Positions 23,885 to 35,574 of a stretch of DNA of 64,000 nt are shown here, piece after piece. The notes beneath the pieces are model-generated. The model searched no databases. It was not told the DNA's origin and saw only the letters and a list, made by a program, of their open reading frames with translations. Positions within the stretch are counted from its first letter, which is position 1; each line of letters starts with the position of its first letter. A program made the position numbers and the translations under genes. Source of the stretch: Welwitschia mirabilis (Eukaryota; Gnetophyta; Gnetopsida; Welwitschiales). Where the stretch lies: NCBI GenBank assembly GCA_051453625.1, contig JBOZIK010000001.1:117272053-117336052 (forward strand), read 5' to 3'.

Positions 23885-25274
23885 TGTCAGATTATGTTTT
23901 ATTAATTAATTTTAAGCTAATGTTTTCTATGAAGAAAATTTTGTATATCTTGTGTAGAAATTACTAATTACTTATTGGTCAAATGCTAAAGCTAAGAGTG
24001 TTACATTCTGATCACTGAAATCTTGTTAATTTTAGTTACCCTCTTGAGGATTTGACTGTACTTTCAAGAGGTCGATCACATATGGAGCATACTCTAAGAA
24101 GTGAACTAAATTCAAAGGGATTAACCAAATTTTAGAAGGGTCAACTAGACTTATAAACCTAAGAACTAGTATCCCTAAACCAATTTTTAAGGGTTTGATT
24201 AGACCTATAAGGGATCAACCACACCTATGAACCTAAGAACCAATACTTCTAAACTATTTGTTAAGGAATTGACCTGACCATTAAGGGATCGACTAGACAC
24301 TTGAGGAGTTAACCAAACCTGATGCAGGAAATTAGAATGAATTTTTATCAGGATGAGCGGGCGATTAAAAAAATATGTGAATGACTGGATAATGAGTCAA
24401 CTAGTCATGGAGCCATAAGAAGTAGGATGATCAAAAAGTTCACATGGATAACCTGTTTAAGTCATGATACTTATAGGAATTGACTAAACATTTGAGGAGT
24501 CGACCAGCTAGAATAGAAATAAAATTTTATATCCATTATGTATTCATTATGTATCCATTTTTATAGCGATTTATAACTATTAGAAGTGCATTTTTAGTTG
24601 TAATAAATCCTAAAAGCCTTCCAATATAAATAGCAAATAGAGATATCACTAGAAATACTTTTTGACACTTTACTGAAGAATTGAATCTTGTGATTTTCAC
24701 TATAGCAGTTTAGCATGTTACTTATAACCAAGGATGATTCATCATTTGTTGTATCAGTACATTAATGATCAAATCTTGTACTTAATTATTGTATTATCTA
24801 TAGGATAAGAGCTCCATTATAATTATTATATCAAAGAATAAGTGATATTAGGGCATTAGGGCATTTCTTCATCACTACCATACATTATGAAAGGTTGAGA
24901 CTTATCTTGCAAAAATCCTTGAAATTTTAAGATTTAGCCTAAAAAGTTTTATTGAAAACTTGAGACTTAGCCTGTAAAAGTCTATTAGAAAGGTTGATAC
25001 TTAGCCTACAAAAGTCCACATGTAAAGATTATAGGTAAACCTATAATACCTAGAAGAGTTAACAAAGATCCAGCTTAGGCTTAGTGATAAGCTGATTATC
25101 GAGAGTGAAGTAGGGGATTTTCAAAACTACTATAAAACTTGTGTGCATGTGACCGGCATTTTATGATTTTTGTTAGTTTTATTATTATAAATATTTCAAT
25201 TTTTATTTCTATGCACAAGTTTGTTAGTGATCTATTTTAAGTAATTTTTTATTATAATTTCATTTAACCCCACA
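23885..25274 (+). repeat. 3' LTR of SIRE-like element 1 (1390 bp)
   Basis: It starts TGTCAGATTATG and ends ccccaca, followed by the TSD tttaa. It aligns with 17759-19236 throughout but lacks about 45 bases just before the 3' end. It carries the GTCGAC-type motif array (24040-24510), a duplicated ttatgtattcattatgtat phrase (about 24535), a TATA box at 24625-24632, and three ttgagacttagcc repeats at 24890-25020. Divergence from the 5' LTR is clearly high by eye, indicating an old insertion. Confidence 0.87.
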
Positions 25275-25279
25275 TTTAA

Positions 25280-26189
25280 TCCTTCTAATATATGTAGGAG
25301 TCATCATTTCCATATTTCTTTAAAACGATTTGTTTGGAAGAGTCTACATGATAAATGTTTAATTCTAGTAGGTGTCTTCGAGCTTTGCTGAGATGCTTCC
25401 TCAGGTAGGATTCTCCCTAGACAATAGCATTAAAAGAAGATTTAGTATTATATTTCTTTTATATTTCTTCACTTCCAAGATTATCTTCTGTCTATATTAG
25501 CTTTAAAAGCTTTATACATTCTTCATTATCATATTTTACTATTACACGTATCCATTGTTACCTCCTACATCCTCTTACATTCCATTTTCTATTATCTATT
25601 TCTCATTTTTATCCATTTGAAGTGTATTATAAGATAATGAATTGTACATAAATGAATAGTACAAGAGGTGGATAAATAATCTAATATTATAACAATTGTA
25701 TTGGACTAATGGAAAAAAATATAATTTTATTTAAAATCAATGAGTGTTATTTTTTCTTATGTTTTTATATTTTTTTACTTGATTTATGCATTTTTATCAT
25801 GCTTTTATTTTAGTTTAATTAGACTTCTTATAGCATTTTATAGAGTTAGTTCTAATTGGATTATTGTGCATTTAGTACATATTTTGGCATATTGTAATTT
25901 TTCATTGTTTTTTACTCTAAGTCAAAGAAATCATGTGTTTTCTTACTTTTCGTTTTTCTTTTCTTCATTCTTTTTCTTTCTTCTATTATACTTTCTTATG
26001 CTTTTACCTTTCTTCCTTAGGATCATTAAGCTCAGAGGAATTGAGTGAATGGATTTAATCAAATAAATAATTTATAATAGAAAATAAATGAAATGTATAA
26101 TGAAGACCTCATCGATTCAATGTGGTTTCCTAACCTAGATATGTCCACACTTAGAGGGTAGCTTTAATTCACACATTTGAATTTATTTT
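25280..26189. other. anonymous AT-rich sequence
   Basis: This is flanking DNA between element 1 and the next SIRE-like fragments. A 102-codon hydrophobic open frame at 25740-26048 is T-rich and reads as low-complexity Phe/Leu; I do not call it a gene. Nothing else was recognised. Confidence 0.5.
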
Positions 26190-27733
26190 ACTTACAAAAT
26201 AGTGGTTGCCTCTCATAAACATTTTTACATTTTCTTATCTCTCCAAAATTGCACATCAAATTGTTTTAATGATAGCATAAACTAAATCTTATTAAAATGT
26301 CTACATTTAATATGAGAAGGTTTAATATCTTTCCAAATACTAATAGGCATTTTATGAGGGGCATTTTTCTTATTTTTAATATTTTACAACTAAGGAAATA
26401 TTTGCCATCAACGTCAAAGGGGGAGATTTTTAGATTGGGTATTGCCAATTGATGTTAAAATAATGTTTTTTGTGAAGCAAAATTTATGTATCTTTGTGCA
26501 AAAAATATTGATTACTTATAGGTCAGAAGCTAAAGCTATGAATATCACTTTTTAATTACTAAAACCTGCTAAGTTTTATTATCCTCTTAAGGAGTTAACA
26601 AGACTTCTAAGAAGTTGACCACACCTAGAGTAAACTCTTAAAATTGAGCTAAATTTAGAGGGGTCAACTAGACTTTTGAAGAATCAATTGGACTTGTAAT
26701 CTTAAGAATTAGTACTCCTAAACTAATCATCATCAAGGGGTCAACTAGACCTATAAGGGATTGACTAGACTTGAGTACTGTGCACCTGATAAATCTTAAC
26801 CAATTCTTAAGGAGTCAACAAGATACCTGAGGAGTCGATCAAATCTACTGCAAAAAATTAGGATGGATTTTCATCAAGACCAAGTGGACAACTGGATAAA
26901 TATGTAGGTGACTAGATGAGTGGTCAACTGAGCCCTGAGATATCGACTCAACATAAAGCCGTAAGAAATTGAGGTGACCAAAAAATTTACTCGGGTGACC
27001 TACTTAAGTTAGAGTACTAAGAGGAGTCAATTTGACATTTAAGGAGTTAACCAGCCAAACAAAAATGCAAATTTTATATCCATTATATAGTTATTTTGTA
27101 GCCATTGAAAGCACGTTTTCAATTGTAATAATTCTAAATGCCTTTCATTATAAATATCCAAGAATGAAATCACTGTAAAGACTTTTGAATCCTTAGGTGA
27201 ACTCTTGATTCTTGATGATTAATCATTATACTCCATTATTCGTAAATTGTATTATTTACAAGAGAAGAGCTCCATCATTTTCATTGAGCCAAAGAACAAG
27301 TGATATTAGTGAACTTAGGCATTTTATCATTACTATCAAAATTTCTTGAATAGGTTGAGACTTAACTTATAAAATTCCATTTGAAAAGGTTGAGAATTAG
27401 CCTATAAAAGTCCATTTGAAAAGTTTGAAATTTAGCCTAGAAAAGTCCATTTGAAAAGGTTGAAACTAAGCCTTTAAAAAAAGTCCATTTGTAAAGGTTA
27501 CAAGTGAACTTGCGATACCTAGAAGAGTTAACAGAGACCTAAATTAGGCTTAGTAATAAGCTAATCATCTAGATTAGAGTAGAGGGTTTTCCAAACCGCT
27601 ATAAAACTTGCATGCATATGATCGGTATTTTTATGCTTTCTATTATTTTCATATTTTAGAATACTTTTAGTTTTTATGCACAAGTTTTTTAGTGATTCAT
27701 TTCAAGCAAGTTTATATTATGAATTTATTTGAA
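26190..27733 (+). mobile_element. SIRE-like 3' internal end plus LTR (copy 3)
   Basis: 26190-26427 matches the pre-LTR internal sequence of element 1 and ends in a good PPT (tcaaagggggagat, 26414-26427). The LTR starts at 26428 (TTTTAGATTGGG, altered from TGTTAG) and runs to the gap at 27734, which removes its last bases. It contains the motif array (26583-27060), TATA at 27149-27156, and four consecutive ~30-36 base repeats of the ttgagacttagcc type (27355-27500). The element is 5'-truncated: no gag or pol precedes it. Confidence 0.82.
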
Positions 27734-27833
27734 NNNNNNNNNNNNNNNNNNNNNNNNNNNNNNNNNNNNNNNNNNNNNNNNNNNNNNNNNNNNNNNNNNN
27801 NNNNNNNNNNNNNNNNNNNNNNNNNNNNNNNNN
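27734..27833. other. assembly gap (100 N)
   Basis: Exactly 100 N, a usual placeholder of unknown size. Unlike the gaps at 39414 and 40299, its flanks are not duplicates: the left side is the last part of an LTR and the right side is 3' internal sequence. The length of the missing internal part is therefore unknown. Confidence 0.99.
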
Positions 27834-29584
27834 AAATTAGTTAGATGTATTTGATGCTTTCAAATGTATTTTCTCTTAATGAGCACCTTTAATTTGTACT
27901 TCACATTTTAATATAATGTAATTTACACTTGTTTTTATGCTCTATCATTTGTATCTCAAATTTTTTAGTGCAAACCTAATTTCCATATGAACTAAAATTT
28001 CTAATATATTGTATGATTAATGGATAATACATAATTAAAATGTTATCTCTCATAAATATTTTTCCATTTACTTATCTCTCTAAAATTACATCTCAAATCA
28101 TTTTAATATTAGCACAAATTAAACCTTTTCAAAATGTCTTACTTGATATAAATTTTTTAATATTTTTAAAAATATTNNNNNNNNNNTAGGCATTTCATGA
28201 GGGTGAGTTTTCTCAATTTTAATATTTTATAGCTAAGGAAATATTTTCCATTAATGTCAAAGGGTGATATTATTAAATTATAAATTGTCAAGTGATGTCA
28301 AATAATGTTTTCTGTGCAGCAAAATTTATTATATCTTGTGCAAAAAATATTGATCACTTATAGGTTAGAAGCTGAAGCTATGAATGTTACATTTTAATCT
28401 TGAAACCTATCAACTTCTATTACTCTCTTGAGGAATCAACCAGACTTCTATGGGATCAACTGCACCTGGAGTATACTCTCAAAATTAAACTAAATTCAGA
28501 CAAGTCGAATAAACTTTTGAGGGGTCAAATAAACCTATGATCCTAAGAATAGTACTTCTAAACTAATTGTCAAGGGGTTAACTAGATCTGTAAGGAGTCA
28601 ACTGAACCTAAGCATTATACACATAATACTCCTAAACCAATCTTCAAGGGGTCAACTGAATACCTGATGGGTCAACTAGACCTGATGTGAAAAATTGGGA
28701 TGGATTTTATCAGGACCAAGTGGATGATCAGATAGATATGTAGGTGACTAGATGAATGGTTGACCAAATCCTAAGGGATCGACCAGACATGGAGTCATAA
28801 CAAACTAGAGTGACTGAAAAGTTCACTTAGGTAACCTATTTAAGTGACGGTACTAGAAGGATTCGACTAGATATTTGAGAGGTCCACTAGTCAAAATGAA
28901 AACAAAAATTTTATATTTATTATGTAGTTGTTTTATAGCCATTGAAAGTGTGTTTTCAATTGTAATAATCCTAAAAGCCTTTCATTCTAAAGAGCCAAGA
29001 ATAAAATCACTATAGAATCTTTTTAATCCATGGCTAAACTATTGAATCTTGGTAACTGATCATTATACTCCATTATTTATAGATTGTATCATTTATAGAA
29101 GAAGTGATTCATTACTTTCATTAAACTAAAGAACAAGTGATACCAGTAGACTTAGGTATTCTATCATCACTACCATGATTTCTTGAAAATGTTAAGACTA
29201 AGCCTTCAGAAAAATTCTATTTAAAAAGGTTAAGACTAAGTTCTTTAGAAAACGTCTGTTTGAAAACGTTAAAACTAAGCCTTCAAAAAAAGTTTATTTT
29301 TAAAGGTTATAGATAAAATACCTGAAAGAGTTTAACAGAGATTTGGATCAGGCTTGGTGATAACTTGATCATTGAGAGTAAAGTAGGAGATTTTCCTAAA
29401 CCACTATAAAACTTGCATGCATATGATTGGTATTTTTGTGCTTTTTATTATTTTCCTTTTTTAAAATACTTTAGTTTCTATGAACAAGTTTTTTAGTGAT
29501 TCATTTCAAGCAAGTTTATATTATGAATTTATTTGAATTTTTTTATAAACTTATTCACCCCTTCCTCTAGTGTTCTTGATTCCA
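27834..29584 (+). mobile_element. SIRE-like 3' internal end plus LTR (copy 4)
   Basis: 27834-28270 repeats the internal 3' end (taatgagcacctttaatttg, aatgtcaaagggtgatat), with a 10-N gap at 28177-28186. The LTR 28271-29584 (1314 bp) starts TATTAAATTA and ends cttgattcca. It is visibly closer to copy 3 than to element 1: both have 'gtaggtgactagatga' and the same spacing. It has the motif array at 28430-28890 and repeats at 29180-29300. The TATA region is altered to ttctaaag (about 28985). With copy 3 it makes an internal-LTR-internal-LTR array. Confidence 0.82.
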
Positions 29585-29689
29585 TAGTAAGAACCCTCAT
29601 AGCATGGCTAACTAACCCCCTAGTGAAATTTCCATAGCTATCATATCACACTGTTGAAGGCCCCTCTTGGGATAATCTATCATGATGCG

Positions 29690-30320
29690 CTTGTAGTAGG
29701 AGATCATGGTGACCATGGTTTTAGTTTAGATATAAAAGAGCATGGTCATTATGTATTTATTCTTTTTTCTTTCTTCCTTTCTTTTGTTTTTTAAGTGAAA
29801 AGAGTAATTACACATAAGCAAGTACTCATAAGGATAAGGATGAAGTAATGAGATGAGAAATAAAGAAGAACACCCAAATAACTAAAGACTCATATCATTT
29901 AAAAAGAACAAAAGAAACCAAGGCATCTTCCTTAAAAATAAAGTTCATAGGCATATGAATGTATTAAGATTGGGTGAAGCCAATCTTATCACTTAGAATA
30001 CCCAAGTAAAATATTTATTAGTCATGGTAACTTTATAAAGTAAAACATTAGTCAAGTTAAAGATGTTTAAGTAATAGCATAACATTTATTAAAAGGATTG
30101 ACTAAGGAATAATTTAGATAATGGCAAGAGGAAAATCCAAAACAAGTACTTCTATCATGTTCAAGATTTAATTGATAGATATTTTAATGATTTTTAACCT
30201 TCTATCCATTAACTTTTGAGTTTCCCAGGCATTCATATTAGAGGTTTTAATTGAGCCATTTTAAGATGTAGTTTTTTTAAAAGATAAGGATCTGACTATT
30301 AAAAGGTTTAACTAGTTTTG
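29690..30320 (-). pseudogene. pol C-terminal end and 3' flank, gypsy element A
   Basis: This interval is clearly homologous, in the same orientation, to 62460-63060, where it forms the end of an Athila/Tat-like integrase on the minus strand. Shared phrases include aaaccaaggcatctt, taaagttcataggcatatg, ccaatcttatcactt, tcaagttaaagatg and ttgagccatttt...atgtag. The coding part lies at about 30190-30320 and the rest is 3' spacer. The 5' side of pol is missing from this copy. The left border (29590-29690) meets a SIRE-like LTR. Confidence 0.6.
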
Positions 30321-31079
30321 TAAAAGATGCACTTGGGTATTGTATTTTTTTAGAAAAATAATGGCTAAACAAAATAGAAACCAAGTTATAGAACATAAAA
30401 GGTATACAATAATTTTGGAGTAAAATCAATTGGATGAAAAGAGAGTAAAATGATAAAACTTTAATAGCACAAATTTCAGAATCCACATAAGAGTTAAAGA
30501 AGTGAAAATTTTCATTGACAAATAATATCTTATTAAAACATTATAAATCATGAGCATTGTTATATAATTCATTTAAGGTGCTACTCAAAAAATGAATTCA
30601 AGAAGTTTTTAAGGGCTTTTGAAAATGTTTAATAAGATTTAGAAGTTATTTAAGATTTAACTCTAAGCATGAATTAGCATCAAGAAGATTAGATTTACCC
30701 CAATTCAAAATTTAAAGATATTCCAAGTCAAACTTTCAAAAAGGATAATCATCAAAAGTACAAGGTAAAATGAATTTTTGTAGAAAAAGAAAGGATGTTA
30801 CTTTGAGTATTACATGACCTTTTAAAAGGAAGAGATTAAGAGATAGGAGGAAGATAATATTTAAAATTATAAGTTTTATAAAAGTCAAAAAAGGAAGCAT
30901 GGCTTTGAGAATTACATAAAGGTTTAAATCAAAGGGATGAAGAAAGTTTATGATTATCAAGATCATAAGGCAATGTGAAAGTAAAAGTAGAAGTGAAAGA
31001 AAGGATGTGATTTGAACTTGTACATGAAGGCATAGGTGGAAAATATGTAGAAGTATAGGTATAATCAACAATTCTATCC

Positions 31080-32640
31080 TCTATGGAGTTTGAATAAATC
31101 TCTATAAGTCCTTCATTATGGTTAATTTCTTTATTATGGATTTTATCATTATTTCATTGTGTTGTTTAGTCACTTTCCTCATCATTATTTATAACTATAT
31201 ATTCCTTCTTTTGTTAAATATTTCTTTCATTCTCTAGGTTATTGAATTCATCAAAAATATTATCAAGAGAAATAAGAGCATTATTTTCATCATTAATTAA
31301 AAAATTTTCAGATTCTTCATGAATGGATTTGCCATATAGATTATCTAGCAATAAATAGATGGCAAGGATATAATTTAATACCTCAATATCATCATCTAAT
31401 AAATGTTCATCCTTATTCTTATTGTTAAAATAATGAGTTGTATTATTATTATCTCCCTTTTGCTTATCTCCTAATTAATAGAACATTGAAGTTTGATTCA
31501 AATTTTAATTTTCTATTTGAAAGCAAGAATTATTATCAATTATTTCTAAGTTTTCCTTATTTTCCTTAAGGTAGGATATAGAAGGATAGGTTTGAGAATA
31601 TTGTATTGTAAAAGAACCTTGATTTTGTAATAGTATTTGATGAAAGATTTCAATCAGATTTTCTATGCTTTTGTTGATCATTTCTTAGCTCTTCTGCATT
31701 TCATCAATCATTTCTTTCATTAAATCTTTTTCTTCCTCATAATAGTTCATGGGATATGGATCATATTCTTTATAATAATGCATGGAAGATGGTTTTAATT
31801 GATAAAAATTTTATATGAAGTTTTTCTATATAGGGTGGAATCCCAAAAGTAATGAAAACTTTTGTGTCATTTCTATATAAAGTTTGAAAAGAAGGGGGGA
31901 ATGAATAAGATGGTTAAAAAGAGGAAAGTGCTCAATTCATACTCTCAACATCATTTTGTGTTGTTCTCCCTCTTTTTACAAAAATTTCTTGAAGTATTTT
32001 CTTGCCATTATCCTTAGAATTTTTTAAGTTTCTTCTCCTTTCAGAAAGAATTTCTCTAATTGTCCTTCTATTACTATTCATTGAAGTAATTGATAAGAGT
32101 GGAATAAGAGAATTTATTCAAGATAGTAACAAATATAAATACATAATGAAGATTAATTTTTTCTCTCTTTGATGTTTCTTCATTTTATCAAAATTTTTAT
32201 ATCCTCAACACTCAAAAGATGTATAATGGCTATTGTTTTAACTATCATGGGAATAACAAATAGAATAACCACAAAGAAAAAGAAAAATTGGAAAATAAAA
32301 GAACAAATTATAGAAAGTAAAAGTAGCTATTGTCATCCTATGTATCATGGAAAAATAGTGGAAAACAAATATTATTATGATATAAAAACTAAAAACATAA
32401 AATCTAAAAAACACTTGTAGAAAAAAATTAAATCCAAAAGTCTAAATTGTCATCCTCAGTGTTATGGGAATGACAAAGGGGATGACAATACTTATCAAAA
32501 CTGTATAAAACAAAAATTATAGAAATAAATCTACTAAACTATAATAAAAATACAACACTATTTCAAATAAATAATTTGAACTAAACTAAAGTTTAAGATA
32601 CTTATCTAGATAGTAACAATCCTTTAGCTCCTTGTAGCCT
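31080..32640 (-). pseudogene. gag-like region of gypsy element A
   Basis: Downstream of the primer site at 32641-32658 on the minus strand, a degraded reading frame at about 31140-31780 contains YPMNYYEEEKDLMKEMIDEM, followed by an IENLIEIFHQILLQNQ segment, then an acidic, Asn-rich stretch (LLDDDIEVLNYILAIYLLLD). Position after the primer site and the coiled-coil/acidic composition fit a C-terminal gag region of the Athila/Tat type, but no zinc knuckle or capsid motif is readable. 31800-32640 is leader sequence with GTCATCC/GGATGAC hairpin motifs (about 32444-32470). A separate minus-strand open frame at 30736-31071 is hydrophobic and unidentified. Confidence 0.4.
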
Positions 32641-32658
32641 TTCCCAGCAATGGTGCCA
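32641..32658 (-). other. gypsy primer binding site
   Basis: The minus strand reads TGGCACCATTGCTGGGAA, three bases inside the LTR end at 32662. It matches the plant Athila/Tat primer-site type (TGGCGCCGTTGCCGGGGA) except for G-to-A and C-to-T changes, most of them at former CpG or CpNpG positions. This fixes the orientation (minus) and the LTR border. Confidence 0.75.
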
Positions 32659-32661
32659 AAA

Positions 32662-33966
32662 TGTTATAGTATGAATTTATGCAATCTTTAAATACTTAGA
32701 CAAAACTTGTAAATCATAATACTTGCAAAAAACATACTCTAGTATAGATGGGATTTAACCTAAATGTTGTAATCCATTGAAGGCGTTAGGCTAGAAGTTA
32801 TAGAATTGATTTCATGAAGTACTTTAGTATTTTCTATTTTAGTAAATGAAAGTAAATAATAATGCAAATATAATGTAAGATGAATGATGGTGAAATGAAA
32901 TGGATGAAACGCAAGTGCAAATGAATTCTATTTAGATTCCAATCATTTTATTAGAAGAATTAATCCTTGTAACTAAGATCAATTCAAAAGAATTTATGAC
33001 TTGTTCCTAACTAACATAAACTATAAGATATGCTAAATAGAATATGGATAATGCAAATATGAAAATGGAATGAAATAGAATGTAATGAAAAATCTAAACT
33101 AATAAAGGTTACCTTTATGATCTAAATAAATTATGAAGTAGTTCCCAAAATATAATAAACTTAAACCATAATGGAAATTTACACAATAGGAGTAAAAAAA
33201 GTAATTGAATTAATCATCAACTTTTAGATCCACTTATAATAATGTAACAACACCTTAATGGAGGATACTTAGTCCAACACTAAGGTAAACGTCTCTCTGT
33301 AGCTATTGGATGGACCTCTTGTCCTTTAATCTTCCATCACAAAAATATCTAGTATAAAGGATGAATTAGAAGTGAGGATAAGGGAGGTATTTATAGTTTT
33401 ACATTGAAGGTTCTAGAACTATAACCCTAGAATTTAGAGAAGAAACCCTAGCAATCCAAATGGGATGCATGACCCCATTACAAAATAATTTATTTCTATT
33501 TATACAAAATAATTAGCATCCTGACTATCATGGGGATGAAACTGGGAATAATGCCCCATAATAACAGATAAGTCATCAACTTTTGGCTCCACAATTAGCC
33601 CCACAGTTAACTTCAAATGTTTATCATCCCTCATGTCATAGGGATGACAATGGGAACGATGAGCTCTAGTCCATATAACTATTACAATAGGCTATTATAG
33701 TGATGTCTTCCTATCTATTATGGGGACGACACACTTCAAAAGCGCTCCAGCTAAAGTAAATTAGCCTTCTTCATCATTAGTCTTCCTCTAAAATACTAAG
33801 TATTAAAACATGCCTGAAATGCCTCCGAATATGTCAAGAATTGCATGTTTATGTGATCATCCCATCAATTCTCTATAATCATCAGAATTGCATCTAAACC
33901 TGTAAGAATGTCCTACAAAAGTACGCAAAATACCCCATCAAAATCCTATAAATTGGCATCACAACA
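32662..33966 (-). repeat. 5' LTR of gypsy element A (1305 bp)
   Basis: It aligns over most of its length with 57613-58831, sharing for example tagatggga..., aatagaatatg, cctccatgaaggata/ccttaatggaggatac, ccaacac(c/t)aag and gaggtatttatag. The minus-strand 5' end is TGTTGTGATGCC at 33966 and the 3' end abuts the primer site. A perfect hairpin (stem tcatccct/agggatga, 8-base loop) is at 33624-33647, with related copies near 33530 and 33710. Minus strand TATAAATAC at about 33392-33400 could be the promoter. The partner LTR was not found to the left, where SIRE-like LTRs occur instead. Confidence 0.78.
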
Positions 33967-35574
33967 ATTTGATATTAATAACACATGAATGATTCTTAAA
34001 TGATTAAATGAATTAATAAATTAGTAAATGCTTTAGTACTTACAAGTTTTAATGATTAGCCCTCAAGACTAGTCCTTTATGGATATTCTTAAGGCTAAAA
34101 TTATTCATTGCTATGTTCTTACTATTTAATAAATGGAAAATGATAGATCTCCTTAGGCAAGAAATACAGATGTAGCTTCTTAATTATCATACACCAGTTT
34201 AGCATTAGGTTATCAGATGAATCAATCTATTTAGTGTCTATTTGGGTTAGCATTAATATTTGAAACCCACTTGCTTTTATAACACTAATAAAGGCATAGT
34301 TTTAACTTTCGTGTTGGTTTTCTTAGCTAATTAACATTCATGAACTTTGGGTAGCTTGGATTGTATGATTAACAAAATAATGTAAATTAGTCCTTTTTCA
34401 TAATGATTTTCATACTTACTAAATAAATATTTAATAAAAAATTAACTACTCATGTGTTACATAAAGCCTTAAAAATCTGTCTATTTTTTAAAATTAAGGG
34501 ATTAATGTTACACCTCTAGATTAATTATTAATGATAAGCTACTTATGATTAAGATAAATGATAATTATGTATATACATTATAGGATAATAATGAATTCTA
34601 AAGATAGAACATAAAGAAGTCTAATCAAATAAACTTGATAATGAGCTAAGGATAAATTTAAAAATTTATAATACAAAATTATCTTTAGGTAAGTGACGAT
34701 CAGAAATCAAGTGTACAACTACCTATTGATAAAATTTTGAAAAATTGGACTTATTGTAATAAGGTTACAACTATTAAATAATAATGGTTAACTACTAAAG
34801 GGTTCAACTAGAATTACAATGGAGGTTAATCATGCATTTCATAAGAAATAAAAATTAGAATTGTAGATGACTATACAAAGCTAAATATGACCGTCTTTCT
34901 AGCTGTTGAAAGCATACATAATTATTTTTAGTTATTACATTAATAAAGTGGCTTGTAATGATGATTTCCAATAGCAAAAAATATTTTTTAAAATAAACAT
35001 ACACTATTATATATCATATAGGTTTATGAATATGAAATTTTATCAAATATTATAAAAAACACATTTTTTTCTTTTATGTCCTTTGATAATATTTGAATTC
35101 TATCCATGTCATCAAGATACATTTTGAAAATGTCATTTTGATTGGACTTGAGGCTAATTATTATCATAGTATTCCATTATAATTAGCTAAATGTAGTGTT
35201 AAATATATAGGTATAAGAAATCAATAAAGGAAAACAAACTTGCTTTTTTATCTGTCTTGTTTGCATTGATTTAATTGACTCTCCATTATTTTCTTATGCT
35301 TATTTTATTTTTATTGTATTATAATTACTATTAAATAATATTTATACTTAATTGAATTTTTAGTAATCAAATTTCCCTTAACTTTTCTATTTACCCCTCC
35401 CTTTTAGGAAGTTATCCTAAGAATAAAATTATAAACGTCTAAGGGTAAACATGTCTTTTATTACTTTTGTGGGTATATTTAAAACATTGTAATATTATTT
35501 TATGTTATTTAGTTCTTTTAATCTAAGTTATTTACATAATTAATAGGCATTAGCTCACACTAACCACTAGATCT
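33967..35574. other. anonymous AT-rich sequence
   Basis: No gene, repeat or domain was recognised on either strand. Confidence 0.5.

Larger units (their letters stand above)
17759..25274 (+). mobile_element. SIRE/Maximus-like Ty1/copia element 1 (internally deleted)
   Basis: A complete insertion in outline: 5' LTR 17759-19236, Met-type primer site 19239-19252, gag 19305-20314, N gap, protease and pre-integrase region, spacer, extra ORF, PPT region, and 3' LTR 23885-25274. The five bases before the 5' LTR (17754-17758) and after the 3' LTR (25275-25279) are both tttaa, a perfect target-site duplication. Integrase, RT and RNase H are missing: readable pol stops near 21720, and the next recognisable coding is the extra ORF at about 22245. 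The deletion lies in visible sequence, unless the gap at 20315-21229 conceals a rearrangement. It could only have moved with proteins from another copy. Confidence 0.88.

Noticed and set aside
25740-26048. Hydrophobic 102-codon open frame as a possible membrane protein
   Set aside because: It is T-rich, low-complexity Phe/Leu/Tyr with no conserved motif and is a usual by-product of T-rich DNA.
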